Under the pieces are notes generated by a model that ran no database searches, was not told the DNA's origin, and saw only the letters and a list, made by a program, of their open reading frames with translations. Below are positions 51,550 through 62,210 of a DNA stretch of 64,000 bases, in pieces (position 1 is the first letter of the stretch; each line of letters opens with the position of its first letter). Source of the stretch: Myxococcaceae bacterium (GTDB lineage: Bacteria; Myxococcota; Myxococcia; Myxococcales; Myxococcaceae); contig JAEUJQ010000047.1 of the NCBI GenBank assembly GCA_016793095.1, forward strand, positions 1-64,000, written 5' to 3'. The position numbers and the translations under genes are program-made.

Positions 51550-52270
51550 CCCGTCGTACGTGCTCGAACGCCGACAGCCACAGCTCGGCTTCACGCTGTG
51601 ACAGGTGGTGCTTGACGAGCGACCGGCTGAGCTCTCCCAGCACGTGCTGAGGCGCCTGCGGGTTGAGGAAGTCGCAGGCCAGCAGGGCGGCCTCCAGCTT
51701 CGCCTCGAGCGCCTTCACGGTGCCCAGGGCCGCGCCGGGCTCCCGCGGCTCGTCCTCGTGCACGGCGTGTCGGGAGCAGAGGTACAACAGCACGCCCGCC
51801 GCCTGCGCGACGTTCATCGACGGCTGCGGCCCGGGCGTGGGGATGACGATCACGTCCTGGCAGCGCGCGAGCTCGTCGTCCGACAGGCCGCGCTTCTCCC
51901 CGCCCAGCACCAGCGCCACCGGCCCGCGACCCGCGTGCTCGGCGAGGCGCGCGACGCCCTGCTCCGGCGTCAGCGCCGTGCGCCGCTTGAGCCCCGTGCG
52001 AGACGTGGTGCCCACCGCGTAGACGACCTTCGCCAACGCCTCGTCGAGGGTCTGCGCGACGGCGAAGGTGTCGAGCACCGACTCGCCCTTCACGCCCAGC
52101 TTGTCCGCGCCCCGGAAGTCGTGCGTGACGGGCTCGGAGAGGATCAACTGCGACATGCCGAAGTTCGCCATCACGCGCGCGATCGACCCCAGGTTCTCGG
52201 GCGAGCGGAGCTGGTGGCAGATCACCACCGGCCGAAGGGGCAGGACCGGGCTTTCACTGGCTGGCGCCAT
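51518..52270 (-). CDS. SPOUT RNA 2'-O-methyltransferase, TrmJ/TrmH type
   Basis: A 250-residue SAM-dependent RNA ribose methyltransferase. The open frame continues upstream, but ATG 52270 starts just before the fold (VVICHQLRSPENLGSIARVMANFG, motif 1 with the conserved Asn-x-Gly and Arg). Motif 2 is ALVLGGEKRGLSDDELARC and motif 3, the trefoil knot, is TPGPQPSMNVAQAAGVLLYL. A C-terminal helical extension (about 180-250) is typical of TrmJ, which methylates position 32 of tRNAs. TrmH or RlmB-like rRNA activity is possible, because the substrate cannot be read from the sequence. The gene is divergent from the lipoprotein at 52296. Confidence 0.9.
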   Translation of the reverse strand: MAPASESPVLPLRPVVICHQLRSPENLGSIARVMANFGMSQLILSEPVTHDFRGADKLGVKGESVLDTFAVAQTLDEALAKVVYAVGTTSRTGLKRRTALTPEQGVARLAEHAGRGPVALVLGGEKRGLSDDELARCQDVIVIPTPGPQPSMNVAQAAGVLLYLCSRHAVHEDEPREPGAALGTVKALEAKLEAALLACDFLNPQAPQHVLGELSRSLVKHHLSQREAELWLSAFEHVRRVTSGRADGSR

Positions 52271-52295
52271 GGGAGATCGGTATAGTGCAGGAGCC

Positions 52296-52847
52296 GTGAA
52301 GCGCCTGCTCCTGATCAGCCTCCTCGCCCTCTCCGCCTGCGGTGTGGGCAACCTGCCTGCCCGCGCCGTCACCTCCAGCCAGGCCCTCGCCGGCACCGCC
52401 GAGTGGCTCGAGTTCGAGTCGCCCGCGATGCGGCAGGAGCTGTTCCGCGACGTGGTCCGCTCCTCCGCGACGCAGCAGGGCCAGGCCGGCACCGTCCTCT
52501 TCCCCTTCATGCAGGACGGAGAGCTCAAAGGCGCTCCCGCCCTCGACCTGCGCGCCGACCTCCTGCAGGCCCCTGACGCCGGCGTGCTGCAGCTCACCTT
52601 CGACACCCGTGGCGATCGGTTCACCGAGGACCGCCGCGAGGCCTTCCAGGGCCTCTCCGAGCGCGAAGCCACCGAGCTCGTCGCCCGCTCGCTGCTGCAC
52701 CGCTGGAGCGTGAAGACCGCTGCCCCGGTGCTGGTGATTCGAGCGCCCGGCGCGCCCTACGCCGCCGCGTGGATCGACGGCGCCCTGCGCATCAACCCGG
52801 CCTTCGTGTACATGGCCGCCGCACCCGCCGCCGCGCCGACGAACTGA
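52296..52847 (+). CDS. Lipoprotein of unknown function
   Basis: A 183-residue lipoprotein. GTG 52296 gives a clean signal (VKRLLLISLLALSAC, lipobox LSAC). An in-frame ATG at 52269 also exists, but it would overlap the divergent methyltransferase start and place nine extra residues before the signal. A TATAGT -10-like box is at 52281-52286 and AGGAG is close to the GTG. The mature part has no motif I recognise (WLEFESPAMRQELFRDVVRSS, ELVARSLLHRW). It ends 39 bases before purC in the same direction and may be cotranscribed with it. Confidence 0.8.
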   Translation: MKRLLLISLLALSACGVGNLPARAVTSSQALAGTAEWLEFESPAMRQELFRDVVRSSATQQGQAGTVLFPFMQDGELKGAPALDLRADLLQAPDAGVLQLTFDTRGDRFTEDRREAFQGLSEREATELVARSLLHRWSVKTAAPVLVIRAPGAPYAAAWIDGALRINPAFVYMAAAPAAAPTN

Positions 52848-52886
52848 TCGCCGCGCCCGTGCGGCCGTTGCGCTAGAAGCCGGCCC

Positions 52887-53846
52887 ATGCCGGTCTCCGA
52901 TCAGACGCTCCACCAGCAGCTCGCCCACACCCTCTCAACGACGGACTTCCCCGCCCTCGGCGAGAAGTACCAGGGCAAGGTGCGCGACACGTACCGGCAG
53001 GGCGATCGCCTGGTGCTGATCACCACCGACCGGCTCTCCGCCTTCGATCACGTGCTCACCACCCTGCCCTTCAAGGGCGACCTGCTGAACACGCTGGCGT
53101 CCTTCTGGTTCAAGAAGACGGCGCACGTGGTGAAGAACCACGTCCTCGACGTCCCCGATCCGTGCGTCACCGTCGCGCGCCGGGCCGAGCCGTTCGCGAT
53201 CGAGTTCGTCGTGCGCGGCTACCTCACCGGCAGCCTGTGGCGCGACTACGAGGCGGCGCGTGATCCCTATGGCCTCGCCCTGCCCCCCGGCCTGAAGAAG
53301 GACTCGAAGTTCCCCACGCCGATCCTCACCCCCTCGACCAAGGCCCCCATCGGCACCCACGACGAGCCCCTGTCCGAGGCGCAGGTGCTCGAGCGGAAGC
53401 TGGTCTCGCCGCGCGACTGGCAGCGGGCGAAGGAGGCGGCGCTGGGGCTGTTCGCCGAGGGGACGAAGCAGGCGGCGGCGCAGGGGCTGATCTTCGTCGA
53501 CACCAAGTACGAGTTCGGCCGCATCGGGGACGAGCTGGTGGTGATCGACGAGATGCACACGCCCGACTCGTCGCGCTTCTGGCGCGCGCAGGGCTACGAA
53601 GAGCGGCTCTCGAAGGGCGAGGGCCAGGTGATGCTCGACAAGGAGAACCTGCGCCAGTGGCTCATTCAGGAGCGCGGCTTCTCGGGCCACGGCACCCCGC
53701 CGGCGATCCCCGACGACGTGCGCGTCAGCCTCTCGCAGAAGTACGTGACCGCGTTCGAGACGATTACCGGGGCCGCGTTCAACCCGGCGGTCGGCAGCGT
53801 GGCCGCGCGCCTCGAGAAGAACCTCAGGGCTGCCCGGCTGCTCTGA
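52887..53846 (+). CDS. purC: Phosphoribosylaminoimidazole-succinocarboxamide synthase (SAICAR synthase)
   Basis: A 319-residue enzyme of purine synthesis that joins CAIR and aspartate using ATP. It shows the nucleotide-binding GKVRDTY, TTDRLSAFDHVL, the signature RGYLTGSLWRDYE, PILTPSTKAPIGTHDEP, and FVDTKYEFG...VVIDEMHTPDSSRFW. The length and insertions match the long (about 300-residue) form of the family and not the 237-residue E. coli type. purB of the same pathway lies 300 bases away on the other strand. Confidence 0.96.
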   Translation: MPVSDQTLHQQLAHTLSTTDFPALGEKYQGKVRDTYRQGDRLVLITTDRLSAFDHVLTTLPFKGDLLNTLASFWFKKTAHVVKNHVLDVPDPCVTVARRAEPFAIEFVVRGYLTGSLWRDYEAARDPYGLALPPGLKKDSKFPTPILTPSTKAPIGTHDEPLSEAQVLERKLVSPRDWQRAKEAALGLFAEGTKQAAAQGLIFVDTKYEFGRIGDELVVIDEMHTPDSSRFWRAQGYEERLSKGEGQVMLDKENLRQWLIQERGFSGHGTPPAIPDDVRVSLSQKYVTAFETITGAAFNPAVGSVAARLEKNLRAARLL

Positions 53847-54050
53847 TCAGGGCGCCCAGCCGATGCCCGAGTTCCCGCTGTGGAACAGGTCGGGATCGAG
53901 CTCGGAGCCGATCAGCCCGTCATCGTTGGCCGGTTGACGCGCCCAGGGCAGCGGCGACCACTCGGAGGGATCGACGAGCACGAGCTCTTCGTGCTCCCTG
54001 GCAGTCACTTCATCACCAGCGGCATGGAGGATGGCGGCGGTCAGGCTCAT
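53847..54050 (-). CDS. Small hypothetical protein, 67 aa
   Basis: This frame ends directly against the purC stop, convergent with it. The product is acidic and soluble (EVTAREHEELVLVDPSEWSPLPWARQPAND...). Its third codon positions are strongly G/C, as in real genes here, and its composition is less Arg-rich than most false frames. There is no clear Shine-Dalgarno and no known motif. It could be a real small gene or an accidental frame. Confidence 0.4.
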   Translation of the reverse strand: MSLTAAILHAAGDEVTAREHEELVLVDPSEWSPLPWARQPANDDGLIGSELDPDLFHSGNSGIGWAP

Positions 54051-54145
54051 GGCGAACGTCCCATTGCAAGGCGCCGTCCAGCGCGGGCCATGCGGAACGT
54101 CACGCCTGCGCGAGGGTCGGGGCCACCGCCAGGGTCAACGCCGAC

Positions 54146-55453
<1,308 letters not shown>

Positions 55454-55508
55454 GGCCGCGCACGTACACCCGCGGCGGGCGTCTTCCAACGCTCAGTTGA
55501 GCGCGGGC

Positions 55509-56435
55509 CTACTCCACCGCCTTGACCGACAGGTTCTGCCGCGCGCCGAAGAGCAGCACGTCGTGCGAGAAGGTGTCGGGCAGGCCCAGGCGTCTGGCCG
55601 CCTGCAGGTTGACGTGCAGCTCCACGCCCTCGGGCGTCGCGACCGCCAGCGCGCCGGGATCGACCTTCTCGACGACGATGCGGTTCGCCACCCGGCCTGC
55701 CTGCAGCCCGACGGAGAGCGGCGCCGGCGAGAGCGCGAAGAGAGCTCCCTGCTTCACCTGCGCGGGGGCGAGGCCGACGACCGGCAGCGACTCCTCGCGT
55801 GAGAATGACAGCATGCGCTCGACGACCGCCGCGTTCCCGACGGTCTTGTCGGACATGACGACGAGCGCGTCGATGCGACCCTTCGCTCCGGCGAGCGCCT
55901 TGTCGAGCTTGGTCGGGTTGTCGATCTCGATGCCCACCAGGGACAGGCTGCGCGACTGGGCGAGCTGGGTCGCCTCGTCGATGAAGGCCTTCGAGAAGCG
56001 CGGGTCGTAGACGATCCCGACGCGCTTGACCTTCGGCAGCAGCGTTCGCAGGGCGGTGAGCTCGAGGGTGAGATCGCTCGTGAGCGCGATGCCCGTCGTG
56101 TTGGAGCTCTCGAGATCGTACTTCTGGAAGTACGGCACCATCACGAAGACGATCGGCACGTCGGAGAACTGCCGGCGCGCGTTGACGGCGGCCGCGGGCC
56201 CGATGGCCAGCACCAGCGCTGGCGGATCCTGCGCGAGCTTCTTCATCGCCTTCTGGGCTGCGTCGGCGCCCTCTTCGAGCAGCAGATCGGTGACGTCAGC
56301 CTTCACCTCGGCCGAGAAGCCAGCGGTCACCTGCGAGTAGGGGCCGAGGTCCGCCGACTTCACCACCGTCACGCGCGGACGAGCCTCGCTCGACAGGGCC
56401 GCAACGAGGACGACGGCGGGCAGCAGACGCATCAT
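55509..56435 (-). CDS. ABC-type substrate-binding protein (PF04392-like)
   Basis: A 308-residue exported protein with signal peptide [18 protein letters not shown]. The two-lobed periplasmic binding fold of the ABC_sub_bind/TrpX type is visible: [51 protein letters not shown], and [21 protein letters not shown]. No permease or ATPase is adjacent. The ATG overlaps the stop of the upstream kinase gene (ATGATG, 4-nt overlap). Solo binding proteins of this kind may act as ligand sensors for a coupled signalling protein. That role is inferred. Confidence 0.85.
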   Translation of the reverse strand: MMRLLPAVVLVAALSSEARPRVTVVKSADLGPYSQVTAGFSAEVKADVTDLLLEEGADAAQKAMKKLAQDPPALVLAIGPAAAVNARRQFSDVPIVFVMVPYFQKYDLESSNTTGIALTSDLTLELTALRTLLPKVKRVGIVYDPRFSKAFIDEATQLAQSRSLSLVGIEIDNPTKLDKALAGAKGRIDALVVMSDKTVGNAAVVERMLSFSREESLPVVGLAPAQVKQGALFALSPAPLSVGLQAGRVANRIVVEKVDPGALAVATPEGVELHVNLQAARRLGLPDTFSHDVLLFGARQNLSVKAVE

Positions 56436-58945
56436 CGCTGATCGGCGCAGCAGCGGAAGCCCACCTCGGACGACTTGTTGAACGAGCTGCCGTTCTTCCG
56501 CGCCGAGCAGCGCACGGCGTAGTCGCCGCTCGCGAACGAGCCGCCCTTGATGATGCGCTCGTTGGTCCACTCCGCGACGTTGCCTGACATGTCCGCCAGG
56601 CCGTACCCGCTGCGGCACTTCGCGAAGCGGCCAGCGGGCGCGAGCGTGCGGCCTTCGCCCGAGTCGTCTTCGGTGTTGCAGGCGTTGGCGTCGAAGGCGT
56701 TGCCGAAGGGCCAGCGCGCGCCGCCGGGGCCCTTGCACCCCTTCTCCCACTCCGCCTCGGTGCAGAGCCGCTTGTTCTGCGACTCACACAGGCGACGCGC
56801 GTCCGCGAACGCCACCGCGACGGTCGGCGCGACGCCGCGCTTGTTCGGGTACTCGTGAACGTCCATGCAGTACGCCGGCACCTCGACCGCCGAGAGCACC
56901 TTCTCGTCGAAGCCCATCATCGGATCGTCTCGCGGCGTGCCCATGCGGAAGACCCCCGCAGCGATGGCGCGCATGCCCTCGGGACACGGCCCGTCGCCGC
57001 CCTTCGGCGGAGCCGCCGCTGCCAGCGCGGCCTTCTCGGCCTTCTCTTTGGCGGCCTTCTCCCTCGCGGCCTTGTCGGCGGCTGCCTTCTCGGCGGCTGC
57101 TTCAGCGGCGGCGGCCTTGTCAGCAGCGGCAGCGGCCTTGTCAGCAGCGGCCTTGTCAGCAGCGGCCTTGTCAGCAGCAGCCTTGTCAGCAGCGGCCTTG
57201 TCAGCAGCGGCCTTGTCAGCAGCGGCCTTGTCAGCGGCGGCCTTGTCGGTGGCGGTCTTGTCAGCGGCGGCCTTGTCGGCGGCGGCCTTCTCCGAGGCGG
57301 CTTTCTCAGCAGCAGCCTTCTCGGCGGCGGCTTTCTCAGCAGCAGCCTTCTCGGCGGCTGTCGCATCGATGGGCACCACCGTGGGTGGCGGATCGACGGG
57401 CGTGGTGGGCGTGGTGGCCGCGGCGAGCAGGGCAGCCTGTCGCTCCGCCTCGAGCCTGGCTGCTTCGTCCTTCTGCCGTTGCTCCTCTTCAGCGCGCTTG
57501 CGGGCCTCTTCGGCGGCGGCCGCCTTCTGACGCTGGAACAGATAGAAGCCGCCGCCCGCTCCGACTCCCAGTCCGGCGACGACGAGCAAGACGATGAGTG
57601 CCCAGGTCATCCACGAGCTGCCGGCCTCTTCCGCCGCTTCGGGTGGCGGGGCGACGGTCTCGACCTGGGCCCGCGTCTCGGCGTGATCGTCGGCGTCTCC
57701 GAGCGAGGCGATGATCTGGTCGGAGTCGATCACCGCGGTCTCTTCACGGTTCTCCGGCGGCTCAGGCGTGGGCCCTGCGCCCTTGAGCGCTGCCTCCAGT
57801 CGGCTCGGATCGACCGGCTGGGTCGCGTCGGGCAGCGGGTTCTCCTCGCTGACGGGAGGTGGCGGCGGCGGGGGCGCCATGGACGGCACTGGCGGAGGCG
57901 GCTTCTCGCGACGGGGCTGCAACTGCAGCATGCCCGTGGTGGTGCGCCGCAGCGGCGGCGGAGCGCCCGCGGCCGGCTCGGGCTTGTTGGGGAGCGGGGG
58001 CGGAGGCGCGTTGGCCTTCGAGATCGCCGCCAGCTCGGAGAACAGCTCACCCGCCGTCTTGAAACGCGCGATGGGGTTCGAGTTCACCGCCTTGCGGTAC
58101 AGCCCCTCGAGCTGCTGCGGCACGTTCGGGTTGCGCCGGTGCAGCTCGGGCACCGAGCCGTCGGGGGTCAGGCCCGAGAGCATCTCGCCCAGGATGACGC
58201 CGACCGCATACACGTCGCAGCGCCCGTCCACCTCGCTGCCGTCGACGAGCTCTGGCGCGAGGTACCGATCGGCCTTGCGCGACTTCATCGCCTGAACGAA
58301 CGGCAGGCGCGGCAGCGCGAGCCCCAGACCGAAGTCCGTCACCTTCAGCAGGTCGGGCAGCACCAGCACGTTGTCGGGCTTGATGTCCGTGTGAGGGCCG
58401 ACCTTGTGGGCCCCGTCGAGGGCCGAGCACACCTGGCTCAGGATCGGCTCGATCTCGTGCAGCGCGAAGAACTGCCCCTTCTGCAGCCGCAGGTCGATGA
58501 TCTTCCGCAGCGTGAGGCCGTCGAGGAACTGCGAGGTGAAGTAGGGGCGATCCTGGTCCTCGCCCTCCTCGTAGACGCGGGCGAGGTTCTGGTGCGAGAG
58601 CTTGCGCGCGAGCCTCAGTTGCTTCGCGAAGGCGCGGCGCTCGTCAGCCGTCTGGCAGAGGCGGGCGTTGATCACCTTCAGCGCGACCTCGACGTCCACT
58701 TCCTTGTCGTGCGCGCGGAAGACGAAGCCGAGCGGCCCCGAGCCGATGATGTCCTTGATGAGGTAGCGGTTGGCAACGAGGTCCTGCGGCTTGTACGGAG
58801 CGCCCTCGATCACCTGGGAGGTGGCGCGGCGCCGCGAGAACGTGCCGGTCGCCTGCCGAAGCCCGCCGCCGGCAAGCTTCTGCCCGCACGTGGGACACGT
58901 GTCGACGGTGTCGGCGACGTGGCTGCCACAGCGGTAGCAAAGCAC
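56432..58945 (-). CDS. Transmembrane Ser/Thr protein kinase with zinc ribbon and C-terminal FGE-sulfatase-like domain
   Basis: An 837-residue protein starting at GTG 58945, with AGGAG eight bases upstream. A zinc ribbon (Cys3, Cys6, Cys17, Cys20) precedes a Hanks-type kinase domain (about 60-310): glycine loop GSGPLG at 68-73, Lys90 in VALK, HTD at 185-187 in place of HRD, DFG at 204-206, and APE at 230-232. The catalytic Asp is kept but the preceding Arg is Thr, so activity may be reduced or RD-independent. A Pro-rich linker and one transmembrane helix (about 450-475) follow. Next is a long Ala/Asp/Lys coiled-coil-like repeat and an extracytoplasmic FGE-sulfatase/SUMF1-like domain (about 655-837; [35 protein letters not shown]). 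It probably links an envelope signal to cytoplasmic phosphorylation. Confidence 0.93.
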   Translation of the reverse strand: MLCYRCGSHVADTVDTCPTCGQKLAGGGLRQATGTFSRRRATSQVIEGAPYKPQDLVANRYLIKDIIGSGPLGFVFRAHDKEVDVEVALKVINARLCQTADERRAFAKQLRLARKLSHQNLARVYEEGEDQDRPYFTSQFLDGLTLRKIIDLRLQKGQFFALHEIEPILSQVCSALDGAHKVGPHTDIKPDNVLVLPDLLKVTDFGLGLALPRLPFVQAMKSRKADRYLAPELVDGSEVDGRCDVYAVGVILGEMLSGLTPDGSVPELHRRNPNVPQQLEGLYRKAVNSNPIARFKTAGELFSELAAISKANAPPPPLPNKPEPAAGAPPPLRRTTTGMLQLQPRREKPPPPVPSMAPPPPPPPVSEENPLPDATQPVDPSRLEAALKGAGPTPEPPENREETAVIDSDQIIASLGDADDHAETRAQVETVAPPPEAAEEAGSSWMTWALIVLLVVAGLGVGAGGGFYLFQRQKAAAAEEARKRAEEEQRQKDEAARLEAERQAALLAAATTPTTPVDPPPTVVPIDATAAEKAAAEKAAAEKAAAEKAASEKAAADKAAADKTATDKAAADKAAADKAAADKAAADKAAADKAAADKAAADKAAAAADKAAAAEAAAEKAAADKAAREKAAKEKAEKAALAAAAPPKGGDGPCPEGMRAIAAGVFRMGTPRDDPMMGFDEKVLSAVEVPAYCMDVHEYPNKRGVAPTVAVAFADARRLCESQNKRLCTEAEWEKGCKGPGGARWPFGNAFDANACNTEDDSGEGRTLAPAGRFAKCRSGYGLADMSGNVAEWTNERIIKGGSFASGDYAVRCSARKNGSSFNKSSEVGFRCCADQR
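57050..57365 (-). repeat. 15-bp tandem repeats encoding [10 protein letters not shown] pentapeptides
   Basis: Within the kinase gene about 20 near-identical 15-base units (complement of ccttgtcagcagcgg and variants) encode a run of A-A-(A/D/E)-(D/E)-K pentapeptides. The central units are almost identical in DNA, so the array is recent and likely variable in copy number. The peptide should form a charged helix that holds the FGE-like domain away from the membrane. Confidence 0.85.
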
Positions 58946-59006
58946 TCGTGAGGCTCCTGGAACCCGGTGGCGTCACTGCCCCCGTAACACACGAATCAGA
59001 CTGGCA

Positions 59007-59035
59007 TTTTTACGCGAGAAGTGACGCTTCAGCAA
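59007..59035 (-). promoter_or_regulatory. Candidate promoter of the kinase gene
   Basis: TTGCTG (59035-59030) and TAAAAA (59012-59007) are separated by 17 bases and lie across the end of dut and the 83-base gap before the kinase GTG. The match is moderate, and readthrough from dut is equally possible. Confidence 0.3.
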
Positions 59036-59502
59036 CGGTCTGGGTTCCCCGCGACGCCGGTTGACCCAAACCCTGCGGATCCTCTCGTTGTCTCGGAGAG
59101 GTTGGCGGTCTCGATGAGGGTGGCGTGGGCGACCGGCGCGACCACGAGCTGGGCGATGCGGTCGCCGCGGCTCAGGGTGACGGGGGCCGACGAGAGGTTG
59201 ATGAGCAGCACCTTCACTTCCCCGCGGTAGTCCGCGTCGATGGTGCCCGGGGCGTTCAGCACGGTGACGCCCTGCTTCGCCGCCAGCCCGCTCCTCGGCC
59301 GGACCTGCCCCTCGAAGCCCGCCGGCAAGGCGATGGAGAGGCCCGTGGGCACCAGCGCGCGCTCGAGCGGCGCGAGCGTCAGGGGCTGCTCGAGGTCCGC
59401 GAGCAGGTCGAGCCCGGCGGCGAGGTCGGACTGGTACTTCGGCAGCGGCAGATCGGCGTTCTCGCGCACGCGGCGCACCTGCACGGTGACGGCGTTGGAC
59501 AT
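59029..59502 (-). CDS. dut: dUTP pyrophosphatase (dUTPase)
   Basis: A 157-residue trimeric dUTPase that hydrolyses dUTP to dUMP, keeping uracil out of DNA. All five family motifs are visible in order: [30 protein letters not shown] with the catalytic Asp and the uracil-binding loop, [11 protein letters not shown], and the C-terminal [10 protein letters not shown] loop. Downstream on the same strand is the kinase gene; upstream is a tract of broken genes. Confidence 0.96.
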   Translation of the reverse strand: MSNAVTVQVRRVRENADLPLPKYQSDLAAGLDLLADLEQPLTLAPLERALVPTGLSIALPAGFEGQVRPRSGLAAKQGVTVLNAPGTIDADYRGEVKVLLINLSSAPVTLSRGDRIAQLVVAPVAHATLIETANLSETTRGSAGFGSTGVAGNPDRC

Positions 59503-59519
59503 GCGGGGCGCATAGCATG

Positions 59520-59850
59520 GCCGACGCTCCGGGCGGCACCCCGGTCGACCCGGCCCGCCGGACGGTCGCCGTCCGCGCGGTCCGGTGGCACGCCGAGCCC
59601 AGCACCTCGCCCTCGCGCCAAAGCGGCGCCCACTCGTCGGACAGGTTCAGCAGCACGACGACGCGCCGGCCGTCGCGCGCCGCGCTCGAACGACCGCAAC
59701 CCCTCGTGCGCCGAGAGCTGCACCTCGCCCTCGCGCTCGAGCGGCGCCGGCTCGTCGGACAGGTTCAGCAGCACGACGACGCGCCGGCCGTCGCGCGCCG
59801 CGCTCGAACGACCGCAACCCCTCGTGCGCCCGAGAGCTGCACCTCGTCGT
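59520..59850 (-). pseudogene. Broken glycoside-hydrolase C-terminal fragment, partly duplicated
   Basis: On the minus strand, pieces such as [24 protein letters not shown] and PAPLEREGEVQLSAHEG occur in alternating frames. They resemble the C-terminal beta-sandwich of GH13 alpha-glucosidases/amylases (the L.F.R...  VVLNLSDEP...L strand pattern). Both copies change frame at the same place (between FERGAR and DGRR). There is no catalytic domain in the neighbourhood. This is a decayed remnant, and the GH13 assignment rests on a short pattern. Confidence 0.5.
59603..59838. repeat. Tandem duplication, about 118 bp, two copies
   Basis: Copy one (about 59603-59720) and copy two (about 59721-59838) are nearly identical. 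For example ctcgtcggacaggttcagc occurs at 59633 and again at 59751. Differences are a few substitutions and one extra C in the second copy, and a short part of a third copy follows. The shared frameshift shows that the duplication happened after the gene was already broken. Confidence 0.85.
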
Positions 59851-59894
59851 CCACCTGTCGCTTCAGCAGGGCGTCGGGGCCCGGACGGCGGCCC

Positions 59895-61011
59895 TCACGG
59901 TGGCACCCCGATCGACTCGGGCGCCGTGGAGTTGGCAGGAGGCAGGTCGGAGGCTCGGGGCGGTGCGGCCTCCGGCGCGGCCGGCGGAGGCGGAGGCGGC
60001 GGGCTCGCCTCGAGCCGTTCGCGCGCCTCGGCGATGAGGGCCGCGTTGGAGCGGTCGAGCACCTCACTCTCCGCCGCGGCGGCGGCAGTGGCGAAGGCCT
60101 GCGCGACGAGCGACAGCACCAGCCCACCGACGGCGCCACCGAGTACGACGGCCAGCCCTCCGAGCGGCGGGAGCTCGACGGCGCCGATGACGGCCAGCGG
60201 CGCCGCGAACACCACGAGCGCCCCGATGCCGAACCCGATCGCCGCCGACAGGTCTGCGCGGGCCTGGGCGTACTGCGCAGCCAGCGGCGGCGTTCGCGCC
60301 ACCCTGGCCTCGAGCGCCGCGTCGCTGAGGGGCGCGCTGCCTTCGACTTACGTCGCGGCCCCCTCGTGTACGCCGACGCTCAAGACCGAGTCCGTCACCC
60401 CACGCACCACCGGGTCCCAATCGGACGTGCTCCGCGCGGCCTCGAGGAGCCGCTGGGTGCGTCGCCCGAGCACGCCGACCGCCTCGGTGGCCGGGCCTCG
60501 CGCGAGGAACAGCGCCGCCACCAGCGCTCCCGCCACCACCGTCGAGCTCAGCGCCCCGACCCACGTCGACGTCGGGCGGCTCAGCTGCGCTGCCAGGATG
60601 TCGCCGGTGCCCAGCAGCACCCCGAGCGCCACTCCGATGACGATGCCCCGCGTGGTGGACCGGCCGTACGCGGCCGCGAGCGCGTCAGCGTCCTCCCGGT
60701 GCCAGCCCTCCCCCGGCGCGCCTGCGCTCGCGCTCGGCGAGAACCGAGACCATGCCTCGAGTCACCCAACGACCCGCGCCCGCGGCTGGATCGACGACCG
60801 CTCAGAAGCGGCCCGGCACCGCGCCCGCGGCTGGATCGACGACCGCTCCGAAGCGGCCCGGCACCGCGCTCGCGTCGAAGATGCGCACGAGCCGCGGGGA
60901 CGGCGCCAGGTTGCGCTCGAGCGCGTCGAGCGCGAAGTGGGCTGGCCTGCGCACACACGAGCGACGCGACGAGGAGGACGCACCACGGCCCGAACGTACT
61001 GACCGGTCCAT
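59895..61011 (-). pseudogene. Membrane protein of unknown function, multiply disrupted
   Basis: A once-continuous coding region of about 370 residues can be reassembled. It starts with DALERNLAPSPRLVRIFDAS..., continues as WVTRGMVSVLAERERRR, then WHREDADALAAAYGRSTTRG, with several transmembrane helices (IVIGVALGVLLGTG, STVVAGALVAALFLA, GFGIGALVVFAAPLAVIGA). It ends in a Pro-rich tail SPPPPPPPAAPEA and a stop at 59895. Lesions are a TGA at 60804-60802 inside a 45-bp duplication, a frame change near a C5 run at 60710-60714, and an in-frame TAA at 60350-60348 where the sense frame otherwise continues (GAAT*VEGSAPLSDAALEARV). A signal-peptide-like stretch (CVLLVASLVCAQA) lies in yet another frame near the start. 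I recognise no family. Confidence 0.7.
60784..60873. repeat. 45-bp tandem duplication, two copies
   Basis: The unit ctggatcgacgaccgctc... starts at 60786 and again at 60831. It is in frame (15 codons, AVPGRF.AVVDPAAG) on the minus strand. One copy carries G-to-T on the coding strand, turning GGA into TGA. Confidence 0.85.
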
Positions 61012-61040
61012 GCGACGGGGCAGGGAACGCCCGCTGGGCC

Positions 61041-62210
61041 TCAGGGCGGTACCTCGGTGGCCTCGGGCGGCGCGGTGCCCGCCGAGTCGAACGCGGCCTT
61101 GAGGGCCTTCGACATGCCCGGTGCCGGCGGCGACGGCGACGGCGGCGTGGGCGACGCGTCCGTCTTCGCGGGCGTAGGCGCGGCGGGGGTCGGCACGGTG
61201 GGCAGCGCGCTGACGGCCGCGCGCCCTCGGAAGACGAACGGGTCGACCGGCCGCCGGCCGAGCTCGAGCTGGTAGTGCAGGTGCGGCCCTGTGCTGCGCC
61301 CCGTGTTGCCCGACTCCGAGATCACCTGCCCCGCCTTCACCACCTCGCCGGTCGACACGAGCAGCCGCGAGTTGTGACAGTACGCCGTCGTCACCCCGCG
61401 GCCGTGATCGACGATGATCACCTTCCCGTTCACCGCATCTTCGCTGGCCCGCTTCACCACGCCGTCGGCCACCACCTTCACCGCCGTGCCCTCGGGCACC
61501 GAGAGATCGACGCCGGTGTGCAGCTGCTGGGTGTGCAGCGTCGGGTGCGTGCGGTAGCCGAAGGGCGAGCTCACGCGCGTGCCGGGCACGACCGGCCACG
61601 AGAGGCCGTACGCGGCGCCGAACATGAGCGTCTGCGACGCGGCCTCGAAGAACGCGGTGTTCCCCGGAGGCAGCTGCTGGGCGAGCACCTCGAGCGTCGC
61701 AGGGCGTCCCTCGGCGTGCGCGCGGCTCACCGCGTAGCGCGCGAGCTCGGGGCCGGCGAACAGCGCCAACACTGCGCCTTCGTCCGTGTCGAAGTCGGCC
61801 TTCGCGCGGGCCACGACGGTCGCCACGTCGTCGGGCGTCTGGAGCGTGGCCAACTGGTAGCGCTGGGCGAACCGCTCGGCGCCCTGACGAACGCGCTCGG
61901 GCTGGCGCTGCAGCACTGCGTACGCGCCCCGGCCCAGCGCCGTGCCCGGCGGCACCACCGCCAGCGCGTCGGGCTCGAGCCCGTCGGGCAACACCGGCGC
62001 CACCGGCACCTCGACCTCCCGCGCGTCGTACACGCCGCCCGAGAAGTACGCGAGCAGCGGCCGCCCGTCGCTCTTCCGGCCCGACACCTTCGCGACGGCC
62101 CCCCGCACCAGCGCGCCGGCCGGGGTGTGCCAGGCCGCCGCCCACAGGCACAGCGCCGCCGCGAGGAAGTCGAACAGCCCCCGTGAGTTCGAGCGGAACA
62201 CGGGCGTCAC
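61041..62210 (-). CDS. M23 (LytM-type) peptidoglycan endopeptidase
   Basis: A 389-residue protein starting at GTG 62210, which overlaps the upstream stop (GTGA, 62210-62207). An N-terminal hydrophobic segment (LFDFLAAALCLWAAAW) anchors or exports it. A domain of about 140 residues follows, then the M23 lysostaphin-like domain (about 205-330) with zinc ligands His231 and Asp235 (HTGVDLS) and HLH at 310-312 (STGPHLHYQ), plus the active-site His279 (TAYCHNS). All catalytic residues are present, unlike in EnvC-type activators. A Pro/Thr/Ala-rich tail ends the protein. It is coupled to a membrane protein gene and probably acts on the cell wall. Confidence 0.92.
   Translation of the reverse strand: MTPVFRSNSRGLFDFLAAALCLWAAAWHTPAGALVRGAVAKVSGRKSDGRPLLAYFSGGVYDAREVEVPVAPVLPDGLEPDALAVVPPGTALGRGAYAVLQRQPERVRQGAERFAQRYQLATLQTPDDVATVVARAKADFDTDEGAVLALFAGPELARYAVSRAHAEGRPATLEVLAQQLPPGNTAFFEAASQTLMFGAAYGLSWPVVPGTRVSSPFGYRTHPTLHTQQLHTGVDLSVPEGTAVKVVADGVVKRASEDAVNGKVIIVDHGRGVTTAYCHNSRLLVSTGEVVKAGQVISESGNTGRSTGPHLHYQLELGRRPVDPFVFRGRAAVSALPTVPTPAAPTPAKTDASPTPPSPSPPAPGMSKALKAAFDSAGTAPPEATEVPP

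Noticed and set aside
52269-52298. ATG at 52269 as the start of the lipoprotein
   Set aside because: It would overlap the start codon of the divergent methyltransferase and precede the signal peptide by nine unneeded residues. The GTG at 52296 fits the lipoprotein signal better.
57050-57365. Regular short repeats that could suggest a CRISPR array
   Set aside because: The units are 15 bases, contiguous, without spacers, and in frame with the kinase as AAADK codons.
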